Shown here piece after piece: positions 35,037-45,313 of a DNA stretch of 58,567 nucleotides; position 1 is the first letter of the stretch, and every line of letters begins with the position of its first letter. The position numbers and the translations under genes are program-made. The stretch covers positions 1 through 58,567 of the forward strand of contig JAISED010000046.1 in the NCBI GenBank assembly GCA_031264295.1, read 5' to 3'. The notes beneath the pieces are model-generated. The model was not told where the DNA came from and made no database searches. It was given only the letters and a program-made list of their open reading frames with translations. This stretch comes from Eubacteriales Family XIII. Incertae Sedis bacterium (lineage in GTDB: Bacteria > Bacillota > Clostridia > Peptostreptococcales > Anaerovoracaceae).

Positions 35037-36698
35037 ATGAAAATTAAGTTTTGCGGGGCGGCTGAATCGGTTACGGGTTCGTGTCATCTGATCAGCGGCG
35101 ACGGTTTTAATGTACTGCTTGATTGCGGGCAGTTTCAAGGCTCTAAGGCGCAGGAAGCGCTAAACTACGACGATTTTCCGTTCAATCCGGCGGATATCGA
35201 CTTTATGGTACTCAGCCACGCGCATGTTGATCACTGCGGGAGGATACCCCTGCTGGTCAAAAGGGGATTTCGCGGCAAGATCTATTGCACCGACGCAACT
35301 GCCGACCTTACGCGGGTGATGCTGCTCGACAGCGGATATATTCACGAGAAAGAGGCGGAGTGGAAAAACCGAAAGGCGGAGCGCGCCGGGCGTTCATTCG
35401 TGGCGCCGCTCTATACGGTGAGGGACGCGGAGGACTCATTGAGGTACTTGGCGCCTGTCATGTACGATCAGCTTGTGGAAGCGAGTGAGAAGATTAAGCT
35501 GGTATTCAATGACGCGGGACATATATTGGGTTCAGCCATAACCGAGCTTTGGGCGGAAGAGGACGGCAGGGTTACGAAACTCGTGTTTACAGGCGACATC
35601 GGTGTGATAGACAGACCCATTCTGAGGAATCCCAAGCAGATAAAAAAAGCGGATTATGTGATAATGGAAAGCACCTATGGCGATAGGGCGCATGAACAGA
35701 ACTCAAGATCCATTACGCGGCTTAAGGATATAGTGCTGGACACCACCCGGAGGGGAGGCACAGTGGTCATTCCCTCGTTCGCGGTAGGCAGAACCCAGGA
35801 ACTCATCTTCGAGTTTAACCGCTTATATGAGAATGACGAAGCTATTCGGCGGGAACTCGACAGTATAATGTTCTATGTGGACAGTCCGATGGCCACTGCC
35901 GCTACGGACGTTTTCAGGCGAAACGCACAGGTATTCGATGAAGAGACCAGGAACTATATATTGAAAGGGGATAATCCGCTTGACTTCAAAAATCTGCGTT
36001 TTACGCGGACTAGCGAAGAGTCAAAGGGGCTGAATTCAGACGACAGTCCCAAGGTGATACTCTCCGCAAGCGGCATGTGTGAGGCGGGACGTATACGGCA
36101 TCACTTAAAACACAATCTCTGGAATAAGAATTCAAGTATAGTCTTTGTAGGTTATCAAGCGCAGGGCACACTGGGACGGGCTATTCTGGACGGCGCGAAA
36201 AGCGTCAATCTCTTTGGCGAGGAGATACAGGTTAACGCCGAGATTTACAATCTCGAAGGCTTTTCCGGACATGCGGATCGCAGCGGACTCCTGGACTGGG
36301 TTTCGGGACTCAGACAAGCGCCGGAACGGATATTTCTGGTGCACGGCGAAGCTAAGGCTAAAGAAGCGCTGGCGGAATCCATAAAGCGTTCATTTGGATA
36401 TGAGACCTGCGTTATTAAGGAAATGTCAGAGTTCGATCTGGATAAGGGCGAAGTGATGACGCGCACTGAGCTTTTGCAGAACTTCGTGGGCAGTGAGCAG
36501 CTTGACAGTGTGAGAGAAAAGCTCGCGGATATCCATGGCGAGCTTGAAAAGATATTATACAATACACATCTCGCTTTCGGCGGGGAACTGTCTCCGGAGC
36601 GGATTTTACAGATAAGCGGAGCGGTGTCGGCGCTGGAAAGAGATACCATAAATCTAGGCTCCGTGGTGACCAGCGAGAATATGGCGTTTCCAAGCTGA
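35037..36698 (+). CDS. MBL-fold beta-CASP ribonuclease
   Basis: 553 residues. The metallo-beta-lactamase metal site is SHAHVDHCG (His61, His63, Asp65, His66), with [11 protein letters not shown] and FTGDIG as further motifs. The beta-CASP domain (about 205-400: [22 protein letters not shown]) and the RMMBL end ([21 protein letters not shown]) follow. The family includes CPSF73/YSH1-like RNA endo/exonucleases (often called MBL fold exo-RNases in bacteria). A GGGGG site precedes ATG. It is likely an RNA-processing enzyme, distinct from RNase J. Confidence 0.9.
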   Translation: MKIKFCGAAESVTGSCHLISGDGFNVLLDCGQFQGSKAQEALNYDDFPFNPADIDFMVLSHAHVDHCGRIPLLVKRGFRGKIYCTDATADLTRVMLLDSGYIHEKEAEWKNRKAERAGRSFVAPLYTVRDAEDSLRYLAPVMYDQLVEASEKIKLVFNDAGHILGSAITELWAEEDGRVTKLVFTGDIGVIDRPILRNPKQIKKADYVIMESTYGDRAHEQNSRSITRLKDIVLDTTRRGGTVVIPSFAVGRTQELIFEFNRLYENDEAIRRELDSIMFYVDSPMATAATDVFRRNAQVFDEETRNYILKGDNPLDFKNLRFTRTSEESKGLNSDDSPKVILSASGMCEAGRIRHHLKHNLWNKNSSIVFVGYQAQGTLGRAILDGAKSVNLFGEEIQVNAEIYNLEGFSGHADRSGLLDWVSGLRQAPERIFLVHGEAKAKEALAESIKRSFGYETCVIKEMSEFDLDKGEVMTRTELLQNFVGSEQLDSVREKLADIHGELEKILYNTHLAFGGELSPERILQISGAVSALERDTINLGSVVTSENMAFPS

Positions 36699-36787
36699 GG
36701 CAGGGGAAATCCGGCGGAAAATTCTTTGAAAAATATATAAATTATTATACTATCAGCTGCGGCGCATGTGCTATAATGGAGGATGTA

Positions 36788-38575
36788 ATGTCGTTATTGA
36801 TGAACATCACTGAAAGTGTTCAACAGGTTGCGGAGGCAATCGCTATCGCCGTCGGCGTCGAAGTCGAGATCGTCGACAACGAGCTTACGCTTGTGGGCGG
36901 AACAGGCGTGTATAAAGGTAAAGTCGGCGCCAAGGAAGAGCAGGGGCTGATCGACGGGAACTTTATATATGCAGGCGTGCTACGCGGCGGAGAGACGATG
37001 TTCGTTCCAAACACAAGCGAGTACAAGAATTATGGGATGTCGATAGCCTCAGACGTAAGCAGGGAGCTTGCTGAACTGTGTACGCCCATAGTGTCTGACG
37101 GCGATGTTATCGGGATCATCGGCTTGGTAGCCATGAAGGAAGAGCAGAAGGACGTGCTCATTCGCAACCAGAAGAGTATGACCACATTTTTAGAAAAAAT
37201 GGCGGATCTTCTGGCGGCAAAGGCGGTTCAAAAGGCGCTTCTGGGATATAATGAGGCTGCGGTCAATGAATTGTCGACCGTGCTTGAGACGACACATGAG
37301 GGGATTTTCGATGTAGATAAGAGTGGATATATAAAGATGTGCAACAGCACTGCCGCGAAATTCTACTCACTTTGCAAAGAGGATATCATAGGGAGTCATT
37401 TGAGCGAGTGTATGCCCGGTTCGCCTGTACTTGAGACGCTGCGCACGGGGGTAGGCTACACAGAATCTGAGGAAGTTTATAAGACTTACAAAGGCGCCTA
37501 CCATTTCATCGTGACTGCAAAGCCGTATTATCGCGGTTCGCAGCTTGAGGGTGCGGTCATATCGTTTAGGGATATCGAGGAAGCGAAGAAGCTGGCTTAT
37601 AAGATCAATTCCGGCACGCTGAAGTACACCTTCGATGATATTATCGGCGAGAGCGAGGCTATGAGGCACGTTAAGAATCAAGCGGCCATCACATCAAGGG
37701 GCAGTTCAACCGTGCTCATTGCGGGGGAAAGTGGTACAGGCAAGGAGATGTTCGCCAAGGCGATACATTATTCCGGGGTGAGAGGCGGCGGCCCATTCGT
37801 TACAGTGAACTGCGGCGCCATTCCTGAAAACCTTCTGGAAAGCGAGCTGTTCGGCTATGAAAAGGGCGCGTTCACCGGCGCCAGCGATAGAGGGAAGATA
37901 GGAAAGTTCGAGCGCGCTACCGGCGGGACGATATTCCTTGATGAAATCGGAGATATGCCGCTCCACCTTCAGGTAAAGCTCCTGCATGTACTTCAGAATA
38001 TGAGCTTCGAGAGGCTTGGCGGCAATAAAACCATAATAATAGATGTGCGGGTCGTCGCGGCGACGAATAAGGATCTCGAAAGCATGATAGAGGAGGGAAC
38101 CTTCAGGGAGGATCTGTACTACAGGCTCAGCGTGATCCCGCTGAAGACGCCGCCGCTTCGCGAAATGTCGGATGATATATTTCCGCTTATGGAGCATTTT
38201 CTAAGGAAGTACAACACCTTCATGGGCAAGAACATCGTCGGATTCAGCGAGGAGGCCAGGATGATCTACGAGTCCTACGACTGGCCGGGCAATGTAAGGG
38301 AGCTTGAGAATGCGGTGGAATACGGCGTAAATATGTCGTCTGATATATATATTGATGCCGATGCGATACCTGAACGCCTCTTCAAGAAGGCGGCGAACGC
38401 TATCATGGAAGATACTATGACCTTGACCGAACAGGTGCGCGCATTCGAACGGGACGTGATCGTCAGAAAACTGAGTAAGTACGGAAACGGAAGCAAGGCG
38501 AAGGAGATTGTCGCTGAAGAACTCGGGCTGTCGACGGCGACCTTGTACAGGAAGATTACCAGTTTAAAGATTTAG
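36788..38575 (+). CDS. Sigma-54-interacting transcriptional activator with PAS sensor
   Basis: 595 residues from ATG 36788 (GGAGG 5 nt upstream; an ATG at 36776 overlaps that site). Domains: an N-terminal sensory region (about 1-150) resembling SpoVT/GAF-like sensors of amino-acid regulators, a PAS domain (about 165-280), an AAA+ domain with Walker A GESGTGKE (about 314-321), the sigma-54 contact loop GAFTGA and Walker [10 protein letters not shown], then a Fis-type HTH (about 555-592, [12 protein letters not shown]). It activates sigma-54 promoters. The aminotransferase gene downstream is the natural target, but I found no convincing -24/-12 element in the spacer. Confidence 0.92.
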   Translation: MSLLMNITESVQQVAEAIAIAVGVEVEIVDNELTLVGGTGVYKGKVGAKEEQGLIDGNFIYAGVLRGGETMFVPNTSEYKNYGMSIASDVSRELAELCTPIVSDGDVIGIIGLVAMKEEQKDVLIRNQKSMTTFLEKMADLLAAKAVQKALLGYNEAAVNELSTVLETTHEGIFDVDKSGYIKMCNSTAAKFYSLCKEDIIGSHLSECMPGSPVLETLRTGVGYTESEEVYKTYKGAYHFIVTAKPYYRGSQLEGAVISFRDIEEAKKLAYKINSGTLKYTFDDIIGESEAMRHVKNQAAITSRGSSTVLIAGESGTGKEMFAKAIHYSGVRGGGPFVTVNCGAIPENLLESELFGYEKGAFTGASDRGKIGKFERATGGTIFLDEIGDMPLHLQVKLLHVLQNMSFERLGGNKTIIIDVRVVAATNKDLESMIEEGTFREDLYYRLSVIPLKTPPLREMSDDIFPLMEHFLRKYNTFMGKNIVGFSEEARMIYESYDWPGNVRELENAVEYGVNMSSDIYIDADAIPERLFKKAANAIMEDTMTLTEQVRAFERDVIVRKLSKYGNGSKAKEIVAEELGLSTATLYRKITSLKI

Positions 38576-38584
38576 CCCTGCAGT

Positions 38585-38783
38585 TTATACTGAACTCAAT
38601 CTAAGCAGGCTATAGGCGCTGTAATGCGCCGGGATGGACTGACTAAGCCGCCGGAGTGCGGTGGGCTGCGGACAGGCTACAGGAACAACGCGGCGCGGGC
38701 TATGCTCGCGCAGAGAGTACGGATTTTCCGTACTCCGAGCGGTTTCATACAAGATTACCTATAGGGGACTTCTAAAACCCCTA
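38585..38783 (+). promoter_or_regulatory. Hairpin-rich leader of the aminotransferase gene
   Basis: The 227-bp gap has no gene but holds a chain of stems: GGCGC/GCGCC (38615-38630), CCGC/GCGG (38648-38661), GCGCGGGC/GCTCGCGC (38693-38711), a perfect 9-bp GAGTACGGA/TCCGTACTC with a 3-nt loop (38715-38735), and TAGGGG/CCCCTA (38762-38783) next to the ribosome site. It does not match a riboswitch class I recognise. It could be a cis-regulatory RNA, a set of activator sites, or both. Confidence 0.55.
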
Positions 38784-38802
38784 CAAAAGAGGAGGAGAGA
38801 AA

Positions 38803-40164
38803 ATGTTAAGAGATTCGTTGCCAAAGGTTGTTACAGAGTTGCCGGGCACTAATGCGAAAGCTATTCTGGAAAAAAGAGCGAGGGTAATGCCGGCGCCGAT
38901 CAAGTCAGCCTATCCGCTGGTCATCAAGAGGGGCGAAGGCGCTATGTTTGAAGACGTTGACGGCAATATATTTCTGGACTGGGTTGGAGGCGTAGGCGTC
39001 CTCAACATCGGCTACAGCAATCCGGAACTGATCGAAGCGGTCAAGGCGCAGTCCGAGAAGTTTTTCCACGCAATGATGAATATAACAACCCATGAAGGCT
39101 ATCTGGATCTTGCGGAGGCGATCAACAAGATCGCTCCGGTTAAAGGCGACGTGAAGAATACGATGCTTGCTAACAGCGGCGCCGAGGCTAATGAAAACGC
39201 GGTAAAGATAGCGCGCGGTTTCACAGGCAGACCCAATATCATCGTTTTTTCAGGTGCATTCCACGGAAGAACGGCGCTGACCATGACCATGACGGCGAAA
39301 AAGGCTTATGCAGTGGGTATGGGACCATTCCCGGACGGCATATACAGGGCTGAATTCCCGTATGTCTACAGAAGACCGGCGGGAATGAGCGAAGCTGACG
39401 CGGTGGCCTATTATGTCAAGAAGCTTGAGGAAGTATTTGTCGACGCTTCCCCCGCTCAGTATGTGGCCGGTATCGTGTTCGAACCGGTTCAGGGCGAAGG
39501 CGGATTTATACCCGCGCCTCTTGAGTGGGTTAAGGCGGTCAGGGCGATCTGCGACAAACATGGCATTCTTATGATAACAGACGAGGTTCAGACGGGTTTC
39601 GCCAGGTCAGGCAGAATGTTCGCATCTGAGTATTACAAGGAAGCCGGTTGCGCTCCCGATATCATGACTATAGCCAAGTCCATCGCCGGCGGTATGCCCA
39701 TCAGCGGCGTGGTCGCCCGCAAAGAGATATTCGACAATACGCCGGGCGGCACCATAGGCGGAACGTATTGCGGCAATGCTGTTGCGTGTGCGGCGGCGCT
39801 GAAGGTGATAGAGATCATGCAGAGGGACGATTATCCCGGCAAGGCGCTGAAGATCGCGGAGAAGTGCATGGCGCGTTTCAACAAGTGGGCTGAAAAGTTC
39901 GATGTGATCGGCGATGTGCGCGGTACCGGCGCGATGATGGGTATAGAGTTCGTAAAGACCAGAGCGGGCAAGGAACCATTTGCGGATCTCGTCAACAGCA
40001 TTGTTACAGAGGCTTGCAAGCTGGGACTTGTGCTGGAAAGCGCGGGGACTTACGGCAATGCCATCCGTTTCCTCTGCCCTCTGTGCGTAACAGACGCGCA
40101 GCTTGAGGCAGGTCTTGATATCTTCGAAAAGGCGATTGAGATCAGCCTTGGGAAGGTGAAATAA
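38803..40164 (+). CDS. gabT: Class III aminotransferase, 4-aminobutyrate type
   Basis: 453 residues. PLP enzyme that moves the terminal amino group of GABA or a similar omega-amino acid to 2-oxoglutarate. Lys292 (TIAKSIAGG) binds PLP and Asp260 (LMITDEVQTGFARSG) contacts its nitrogen; NSGAEANENAVKIAR and FHGRT are the cofactor loops. Length and motifs fit GabT, though 5-aminovalerate or acetylornithine-type substrates are possible. GAGGAGG precedes ATG. It follows a sigma-54-type activator and a structured leader, and is closed by a terminator, so it is a single-gene unit. Confidence 0.9.
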   Translation: MLRDSLPKVVTELPGTNAKAILEKRARVMPAPIKSAYPLVIKRGEGAMFEDVDGNIFLDWVGGVGVLNIGYSNPELIEAVKAQSEKFFHAMMNITTHEGYLDLAEAINKIAPVKGDVKNTMLANSGAEANENAVKIARGFTGRPNIIVFSGAFHGRTALTMTMTAKKAYAVGMGPFPDGIYRAEFPYVYRRPAGMSEADAVAYYVKKLEEVFVDASPAQYVAGIVFEPVQGEGGFIPAPLEWVKAVRAICDKHGILMITDEVQTGFARSGRMFASEYYKEAGCAPDIMTIAKSIAGGMPISGVVARKEIFDNTPGGTIGGTYCGNAVACAAALKVIEIMQRDDYPGKALKIAEKCMARFNKWAEKFDVIGDVRGTGAMMGIEFVKTRAGKEPFADLVNSIVTEACKLGLVLESAGTYGNAIRFLCPLCVTDAQLEAGLDIFEKAIEISLGKVK

Positions 40165-40204
40165 AGGCGGGAAGACGGTAAAAGACGGGATAAGATGAGA
40201 ATGA

Positions 40205-40246
40205 GAGGCAGAGCGTCCGGATATGATTGACGGTCTGCCTCTTTTT
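40205..40246 (+). terminator. Terminator after gabT
   Basis: GAGGCAGA (40205-40212) with CGTC pairs with GACG and TCTGCCTC (40234-40241), followed by TTTTT. Just after it a 23-bp direct repeat (CAGGCTGACGCGATTCCGG) appears twice at about 40248-40290. Confidence 0.85.
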
Positions 40247-40299
40247 GCAGGCTGACGCGATTCCGGACAGACAGGCTGACGCGATTCCGGGCGAGCGTA

Positions 40300-40328
40300 T
40301 TGACATTTTCAAGTGCTGCGGCTATAAT
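40300..40328 (+). promoter_or_regulatory. Consensus promoter for the DUF4143 ATPase
   Basis: TTGACA at 40300-40305 and TATAAT at 40323-40328, spacing 17: a perfect match. Confidence 0.9.
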
Positions 40329-40368
40329 TATATTATTACGAAATTAGCCGGGGAGTGGAGGCGCGAAT

Positions 40369-41595
40369 ATGTATATCGACCGACATTTGGAAAGCGTGCT
40401 CACCGCAGAGGAATTCCTGCGCGGGGTTATGGCAGTTACGGGGAGCAGGCAGACAGGGAAAAGCACGCTGATAGAGCATATGTTTGCGGACATGGAGTGC
40501 ACAACGGTTGTGTTGGACGATCTGGATATGCGTGCATTCGCGAAGACCAACCCCAAGCTCTTCATTGCCAAGCACGGCACGCCGCTTTTTATTGATGAGG
40601 TGCAATACGCGCCGGAACTGTTCTCGTATATGAAGATCCATGTCGATAAGACGAAGGAAAGGGGCGCCTTCTATCTGACCGGTTCGCAGAGGTACAGCAT
40701 GATGAAAGACCTGAGCGACAGTCTGGCAGGCCGGGTCGGTATCTTTGAACTGCTGGGCTTATCGTTGCGCGAAATTAAAGGCGATGGCTTCAGACGTCCC
40801 TTTGTACCCACCGAGGACTATCTCAGAGCGCGAAAACCTCGTGTTACAGAATATAACGAGCTTTGGGAATTGATCCATAAGGGCGCATACCCTGAGCTTT
40901 ATGACAAGCCGCAGCTGGATTGGAACGCCTTTTATAACAACTATGTGAATACCTATATTGAGCGCGACGTCAGGAGGATTGAGAACATAGGCGATGAGGT
41001 GAAGTTTTATCAATTCATGCAGATGGTAGCCGCCAATTCCGGCAACCTGTTTAATGTAGGGGGAATCGCAAAGGAACTGGGTATAAGCCATCCGAACTGC
41101 GAGAGTTGGTTGTCAGTGCTGCGCGCGTCGAATTTGATCTACCTGCTTCCGCCTTATCACAGCAATGTCACAAAACGCGCTGTAAAAACGCCGAAGATTT
41201 ACTTCTTGGACACAGGCTTGATGGCGTTTTTAACAAAATGGCATACGCCGCCGCAGATCGAAACAGGCGCCATGTCGGGAGCGTTCTTTGAAACATTCGT
41301 GTTTTGTGAGATCTTAAAGAGCTTTTATAATGCAGGCGTCGATCCAAGAACGTACTTGTATTTTTACCGGGATAAGGACGGAAATGAGATCGACTTTGTC
41401 GTCAACTATAATGGCAAACTGCACCCGATTGAGGTTAAGAAAAACGCCAAACCGAATGTGGGGGATGTAAAGGCATTTCGCTTTGTTGAAAACGGCGGGG
41501 TCTATGAGCGGGGCGCGGGCGCTGTCATCTGTACCGGCGACATGCTTGTACCGCTGACGGAAAATGATACGATAGTTCCGTTTAATTATATCTAA
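40369..41595 (+). CDS. AAA_14/DUF4143 ATPase
   Basis: 408 residues. N-terminal AAA domain with Walker A TGSRQTGKST (about 24-33), Walker B PLFIDEVQYAPEL and sensor LTGSQRYSMM, followed by the C-terminal DUF4143 domain (about 200-390), whose restriction-like motif appears as GAFFETFVFCEI and KDGNEIDFVV...IEVKKN. The latter resembles a PD-(D/E)xK nuclease core. The family is common, variable and often horizontally moved; function is not established. It has its own consensus promoter and a GGAGG site. Confidence 0.9.
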   Translation: MYIDRHLESVLTAEEFLRGVMAVTGSRQTGKSTLIEHMFADMECTTVVLDDLDMRAFAKTNPKLFIAKHGTPLFIDEVQYAPELFSYMKIHVDKTKERGAFYLTGSQRYSMMKDLSDSLAGRVGIFELLGLSLREIKGDGFRRPFVPTEDYLRARKPRVTEYNELWELIHKGAYPELYDKPQLDWNAFYNNYVNTYIERDVRRIENIGDEVKFYQFMQMVAANSGNLFNVGGIAKELGISHPNCESWLSVLRASNLIYLLPPYHSNVTKRAVKTPKIYFLDTGLMAFLTKWHTPPQIETGAMSGAFFETFVFCEILKSFYNAGVDPRTYLYFYRDKDGNEIDFVVNYNGKLHPIEVKKNAKPNVGDVKAFRFVENGGVYERGAGAVICTGDMLVPLTENDTIVPFNYI

Positions 41596-41633
41596 AACAT
41601 GAAAAGCAAAAAAATACTTGAAAAAATCAGCGG

Positions 41634-41662
41634 TTGCAATCAATTATACCCTATGATAGAAT
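41634..41662 (+). promoter_or_regulatory. Promoter for the CYTH-glyA unit
   Basis: TTGCAA at 41634-41639 and TAGAAT at 41657-41662, spacing 17. Confidence 0.75.
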
Positions 41663-41770
41663 GTTATAGGTACTGATGAGATTTGCTTTTGGTAAGTTTT
41701 ATATTGTGTCCAATACTGGTTGAGTATTGGATTGATGGCGGCATTAATGGGAGCTGAGAAGGAATTTATT

Positions 41771-42397
41771 TTGGAAGTAGAATTGAAATACAAATTAAAG
41801 AACAAGAGCATTGCGGGCGCCATTCTTGCTGATGAATATATCGCGGGCATTGAAGAAAAGGGCACGCGGGAGCAGGTGTTCATGAAGGCGGCGTATTTCG
41901 ACACTGAGGACGGCATTCTGTCAAAGAATGATATCGCCCTGCGGGTCAGAATGGAAGGCGCCAGGATCATAGCCTCGCTCAAATGGAATGATTCAGGGGC
42001 AGGCGGTCTTCATATGCGGGAGGAAATAAATGTTCCTACCGCGGATTCGACGTGTTTCATAAAGCCTGATCCTAATATTTTCAAGGAGAGTGAAGTAGGC
42101 AAGGATGTGCTGGATTTGTTGAATGACAAGCCCTTGGAGAGTATTCTTGAGATGAAGTTTATCAGGGATCGGCTGCGCGTCGATACCGGCGCCGCTATAT
42201 GTGAGATCGCGCTGGACGACGGGAAGATAATAACGGATGGCGGTGAGATACCCATAAGCGAACTGGAGATAGAGCTGTTTTCAGGAGAGAAGGACGAACT
42301 GCTGAAGCTCGGGGATCTGATTGCCGAAAAGTACGAACTTGAAATGGAGACGGAAACCAAGTACGCGCGCGGTTTAAAACTGCTGCGCGGAGTATAA
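41771..42397 (+). CDS. CYTH-domain protein (triphosphate tunnel metalloenzyme)
   Basis: 208 residues from TTG 41771, preferred because AAGGA lies 5 nt upstream and the protein then starts with EVELKYKL, the ExExK motif that opens the CYTH tunnel; ATGs further upstream lack a ribosome site. Paired basic and acidic residues ([50 protein letters not shown]) fit the beta-barrel. CYTH enzymes hydrolyse triphosphates such as inorganic triphosphate or thiamine triphosphate. glyA follows after 13 bp, so they are cotranscribed. Confidence 0.88.
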   Translation: MEVELKYKLKNKSIAGAILADEYIAGIEEKGTREQVFMKAAYFDTEDGILSKNDIALRVRMEGARIIASLKWNDSGAGGLHMREEINVPTADSTCFIKPDPNIFKESEVGKDVLDLLNDKPLESILEMKFIRDRLRVDTGAAICEIALDDGKIITDGGEIPISELEIELFSGEKDELLKLGDLIAEKYELEMETETKYARGLKLLRGV

Positions 42398-42410
42398 TAA
42401 GGAGAAGCAT

Positions 42411-43673
42411 ATGTATTTTAACCACATGGATAATATCGACCCTGAAGTAAGTGCTATGATCAAGCGGGAAATGAACCGCCAGGAACACAAGTTGGAGATG
42501 ATCGCGTCTGAGAATTTCGCCAGTCCCGCTGTGATGGAAGCCTGCGGAAGCGCGCTTACAAATAAGTATGCGGAGGGTTATCCGGGCAAGCGTTATTACG
42601 GCGGTTGTGAGCATGTTGATGAAGTTGAAGCTTTGGCTATTGAGCGCGGTAAGAAGCTGTTCGGCGCGGAGTATGTAAACGTGCAGCCGCATTCGGGTTC
42701 CAGCGCGAATCTGGTCGTCTATTACGCCTTATTGAAACACGGCGACACGATTCTCGGTATGGATCTTTCGAACGGCGGTCATCTGACCCACGGCAGCAAG
42801 GCGAATATGTCGGGAAAGTATTTCAATTTTGCGGCATACGGCATAGATGAACAGAATGAGAAGATAAATTATGAAGAGGTTTTGAGGATCGCGACCGAGT
42901 GCAAGCCTAAGCTCATAGTGGCGGGCGCGAGCGCGTATCCAAGACTGATAGAGGCGGATAAGTTCCGCGAAATAGCCGATGAGGTGGGCGCTCTGCTCAT
43001 GGTGGACATGGCGCATTTCGCGGGTTTGGTAGCGGGAGGTCAGCATCCCAACCCCGTAGAGCACGCGCACGTGGTGACGTCGACGACACATAAGACGCTT
43101 CGCGGACCTCGCGGCGGCGTGATCTTCGCGAAGGAAGAGTTCGAGAAACAGCTGAATAAGGGCGTGTTCCCGGGCATGCAGGGCGGACCGCTTATGCATA
43201 TTATCGCGGGGAAGGCGGTTTGTTTCAAGGAGGCCGCACAGCCGGAATTTAAGGAATATCAGGCAAGGGTGGCGAAGAACGCGAAGGTTCTGGCAAGTGA
43301 ATTGATGAAGAAGGGATTCCGCCTTGTATCGAGCGGAACGGATAATCATCTGGTTCTTATGAATTTCATCGGCAGGGGTATTACGGGTAAGGAAGCGGAG
43401 GCATATCTTGACGCCGCGAACATTACAACAAATAAAAACACCGTGCTAAATGATCCGAACGGACCCAATGTGACGAGCGGAATAAGGCTGGGAACGCCCG
43501 CCCTTACGACGCGCGGCTTCGGCGAGGCAGATATGGTGAAAACCGCAGAAGCGATCAGCATGGTGCTCGATCATCCGGGAGATGAGCATTACGCCGCGCA
43601 GGCGAAGGAGATAGTCAGGGAGTTGTGCGATACACACCCCTTGTATAAGATAAGACAGTTCGACTTGGAATAA
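42411..43673 (+). CDS. glyA: Serine hydroxymethyltransferase
   Basis: 420 residues, normal length. Interconverts serine and glycine with tetrahydrofolate. The PLP lysine is about residue 228 in [44 protein letters not shown] and VDMAHFAGL motifs are complete. AAGGAG lies before ATG. It is cotranscribed with the CYTH gene and followed by a repeat-filled spacer. Confidence 0.98.
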   Translation: MYFNHMDNIDPEVSAMIKREMNRQEHKLEMIASENFASPAVMEACGSALTNKYAEGYPGKRYYGGCEHVDEVEALAIERGKKLFGAEYVNVQPHSGSSANLVVYYALLKHGDTILGMDLSNGGHLTHGSKANMSGKYFNFAAYGIDEQNEKINYEEVLRIATECKPKLIVAGASAYPRLIEADKFREIADEVGALLMVDMAHFAGLVAGGQHPNPVEHAHVVTSTTHKTLRGPRGGVIFAKEEFEKQLNKGVFPGMQGGPLMHIIAGKAVCFKEAAQPEFKEYQARVAKNAKVLASELMKKGFRLVSSGTDNHLVLMNFIGRGITGKEAEAYLDAANITTNKNTVLNDPNGPNVTSGIRLGTPALTTRGFGEADMVKTAEAISMVLDHPGDEHYAAQAKEIVRELCDTHPLYKIRQFDLE

Positions 43674-43696
43674 TGGCGGCGGCAAGCCGAAATCAA

Positions 43697-43865
43697 TGAC
43701 GCGGATGCCGTAGGCTTATCGTCGGACGCTTGTTGACGCGGATGCCGTAGGTTTATCGTCGGACGGCTGTTGACGCGGATGCTGTAAAGATTTATCGTCG
43801 GGCGGCTGTTTGAACGCGTGAATACCGCGTGAATGCCGCGTGGATACATGTGTGAATACATGGGT
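43697..43865 (+). repeat. Tandem repeats between glyA and the DUF815 gene
   Basis: Three copies of about 37-40 bp beginning GACGCGGATGC(C/T)GTA are followed by shorter CGTGAAT(A/G)CCG units. No terminator is evident. Confidence 0.88.
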
Positions 43866-43879
43866 GAGTTGGTGAAGTA

Positions 43880-45313
43880 TTGTTAGATAAACTGATTTTT
43901 TATGATAATGTAAGAAATGATGAAACGGTCAAAAAGACCGTTTTGTTGCTTGACGCCATCGGAAGCGGGGCGGCGTTTGCGCGGCGTTCTCTTAAAATAA
44001 ATACGAAGAATCTGAAGAGCGTTTATTTTGACGTTCAGCGAGCGCTTATGTCAGAGTACGGCAGCGGCGCTGCCGCCCTAAGCGGATATACTTTCTGGCA
44101 GCGGCATGTGTGCCGCTTGATCGCGGAGAGTGAGAACGTATTCAGCATAGCCGCTGAAAACGGAGAGGGCGTAGGGTGCTTCGGCGCTCTGGCAGTGAGG
44201 GAAGCTTCCGTGTTGAAGGAGCTTTATAATATAGACTGGGAACAGATAGCGGCGGCGGCAGACGACGGCGATTTTTGCGTTGCTGGCATGAAGGCGCAGC
44301 CCGGCGATCATGGCGCAGGCTGGGTCGCGAACTATGAGGCGCAGCCCGGCGATCGTGCGGCAGAACAGGTCGCCGATTGCGAGGCGCGGCCCGGCGATCG
44401 TGCGGCAGAACAGGTTGCCGATCGCGAGGCGCGGCCCGGCGAACATGGCGCGGGCGGGCATAGGCGGAGTGTTGAATCGAAAAGGACGGTGATTCACAGG
44501 GCTTTGCATCAAGATGATGATGCTAAGACGGCGCTGATGCTGGCGGAGTATTACCGGGATGAAGGCAGCGGCCTCTTTGAAAGGTATGACGCCTTCTGTT
44601 GGGATCACGGTCTTCAGGGGGTAGAACGTCCCGATCCTATTACATTCGAAGACCTTATAGGATATGAGATTCAGAAAGAAAGGATCATAGAGAACGTCAG
44701 ATTTTTTACTGAAGGCGGGAACGGTCTGAACATGCTGCTTTATGGCGACCGGGGAACGGGTAAGTCTTCCAGCGTAAAAGCGCTTCTCAATAGATTCGCT
44801 TCGCATAAGCTTAGGCTGATATCCGTGCGCAAGGAAGACATCGACGAGGCGCCTGCGATAATGGAAATGCTTGCGCGGCGCGGACTCAGATTTATCATTT
44901 TTATTGATGATCTGTCGTTTGAAGAAAACGAAACGGGCTATAAGTCATTTAAGTCGGCGTTAGAAGGCGGAATTCGTCCCCAACCGGAAAATGTTATGGT
45001 GTGCGTGACATCGAACCGGCGCAACATAATAAAAGAAGTGTGGCGTGATCGCGAGGGCGCCGAGGATATTCATCTTAACGATTCAATGCAGGAGAAGCGC
45101 TCGTTGGCCGACAGATTCGGTCTCACGGTCGTTTTCAGCACCCCCGATAAATCCGAATATCTGGATATAGTGAAGGGCATAGCGGAGCGCGAGGGGATGA
45201 AAACGGATATGGAAGAGCTGGAACGGGAGGCTATGAAGTGGGAGCTTCGGCAGAACGGCAGATCCGGAAGAGGCGCCAGGCAGTTTATAAATTGGTTCAG
45301 GAGGTATAGTTGA
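43880..45313 (+). CDS. DUF815 AAA-type ATPase with a repeat insertion
   Basis: 477 residues from TTG 43880 with GGTGA upstream; the start is the weak point. The DUF815 core carries Walker A LYGDRGTGKSSS and Walker B FIIFIDDLSFEENE, then SALEGG and VCVTSNRRNIIKE as usual. At about residues 137-193 there is an insert of four 15-residue units of the (Q/R)PGDRAAEQVADxEA type, absent from ordinary members; it interrupts the N-terminal part, away from the nucleotide site. The family's role is unknown. The stop overlaps the next start (TTGA), so the two genes are coupled. Confidence 0.85.
   Translation: MLDKLIFYDNVRNDETVKKTVLLLDAIGSGAAFARRSLKINTKNLKSVYFDVQRALMSEYGSGAAALSGYTFWQRHVCRLIAESENVFSIAAENGEGVGCFGALAVREASVLKELYNIDWEQIAAAADDGDFCVAGMKAQPGDHGAGWVANYEAQPGDRAAEQVADCEARPGDRAAEQVADREARPGEHGAGGHRRSVESKRTVIHRALHQDDDAKTALMLAEYYRDEGSGLFERYDAFCWDHGLQGVERPDPITFEDLIGYEIQKERIIENVRFFTEGGNGLNMLLYGDRGTGKSSSVKALLNRFASHKLRLISVRKEDIDEAPAIMEMLARRGLRFIIFIDDLSFEENETGYKSFKSALEGGIRPQPENVMVCVTSNRRNIIKEVWRDREGAEDIHLNDSMQEKRSLADRFGLTVVFSTPDKSEYLDIVKGIAEREGMKTDMEELEREAMKWELRQNGRSGRGARQFINWFRRYS
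44293..44460 (+). repeat. 45-bp in-frame tandem repeats inside the DUF815 gene
   Basis: GAGGCGC(A/G)GCCCGGCGA strings recur every 45 bp about four times; frame is preserved. Confidence 0.88.

Noticed and set aside
36773-36778. TATAAT just before the sigma-54 activator gene
   Set aside because: It overlaps the start region and ribosome site, so it would give a transcript without a usable leader; no -35 matches.
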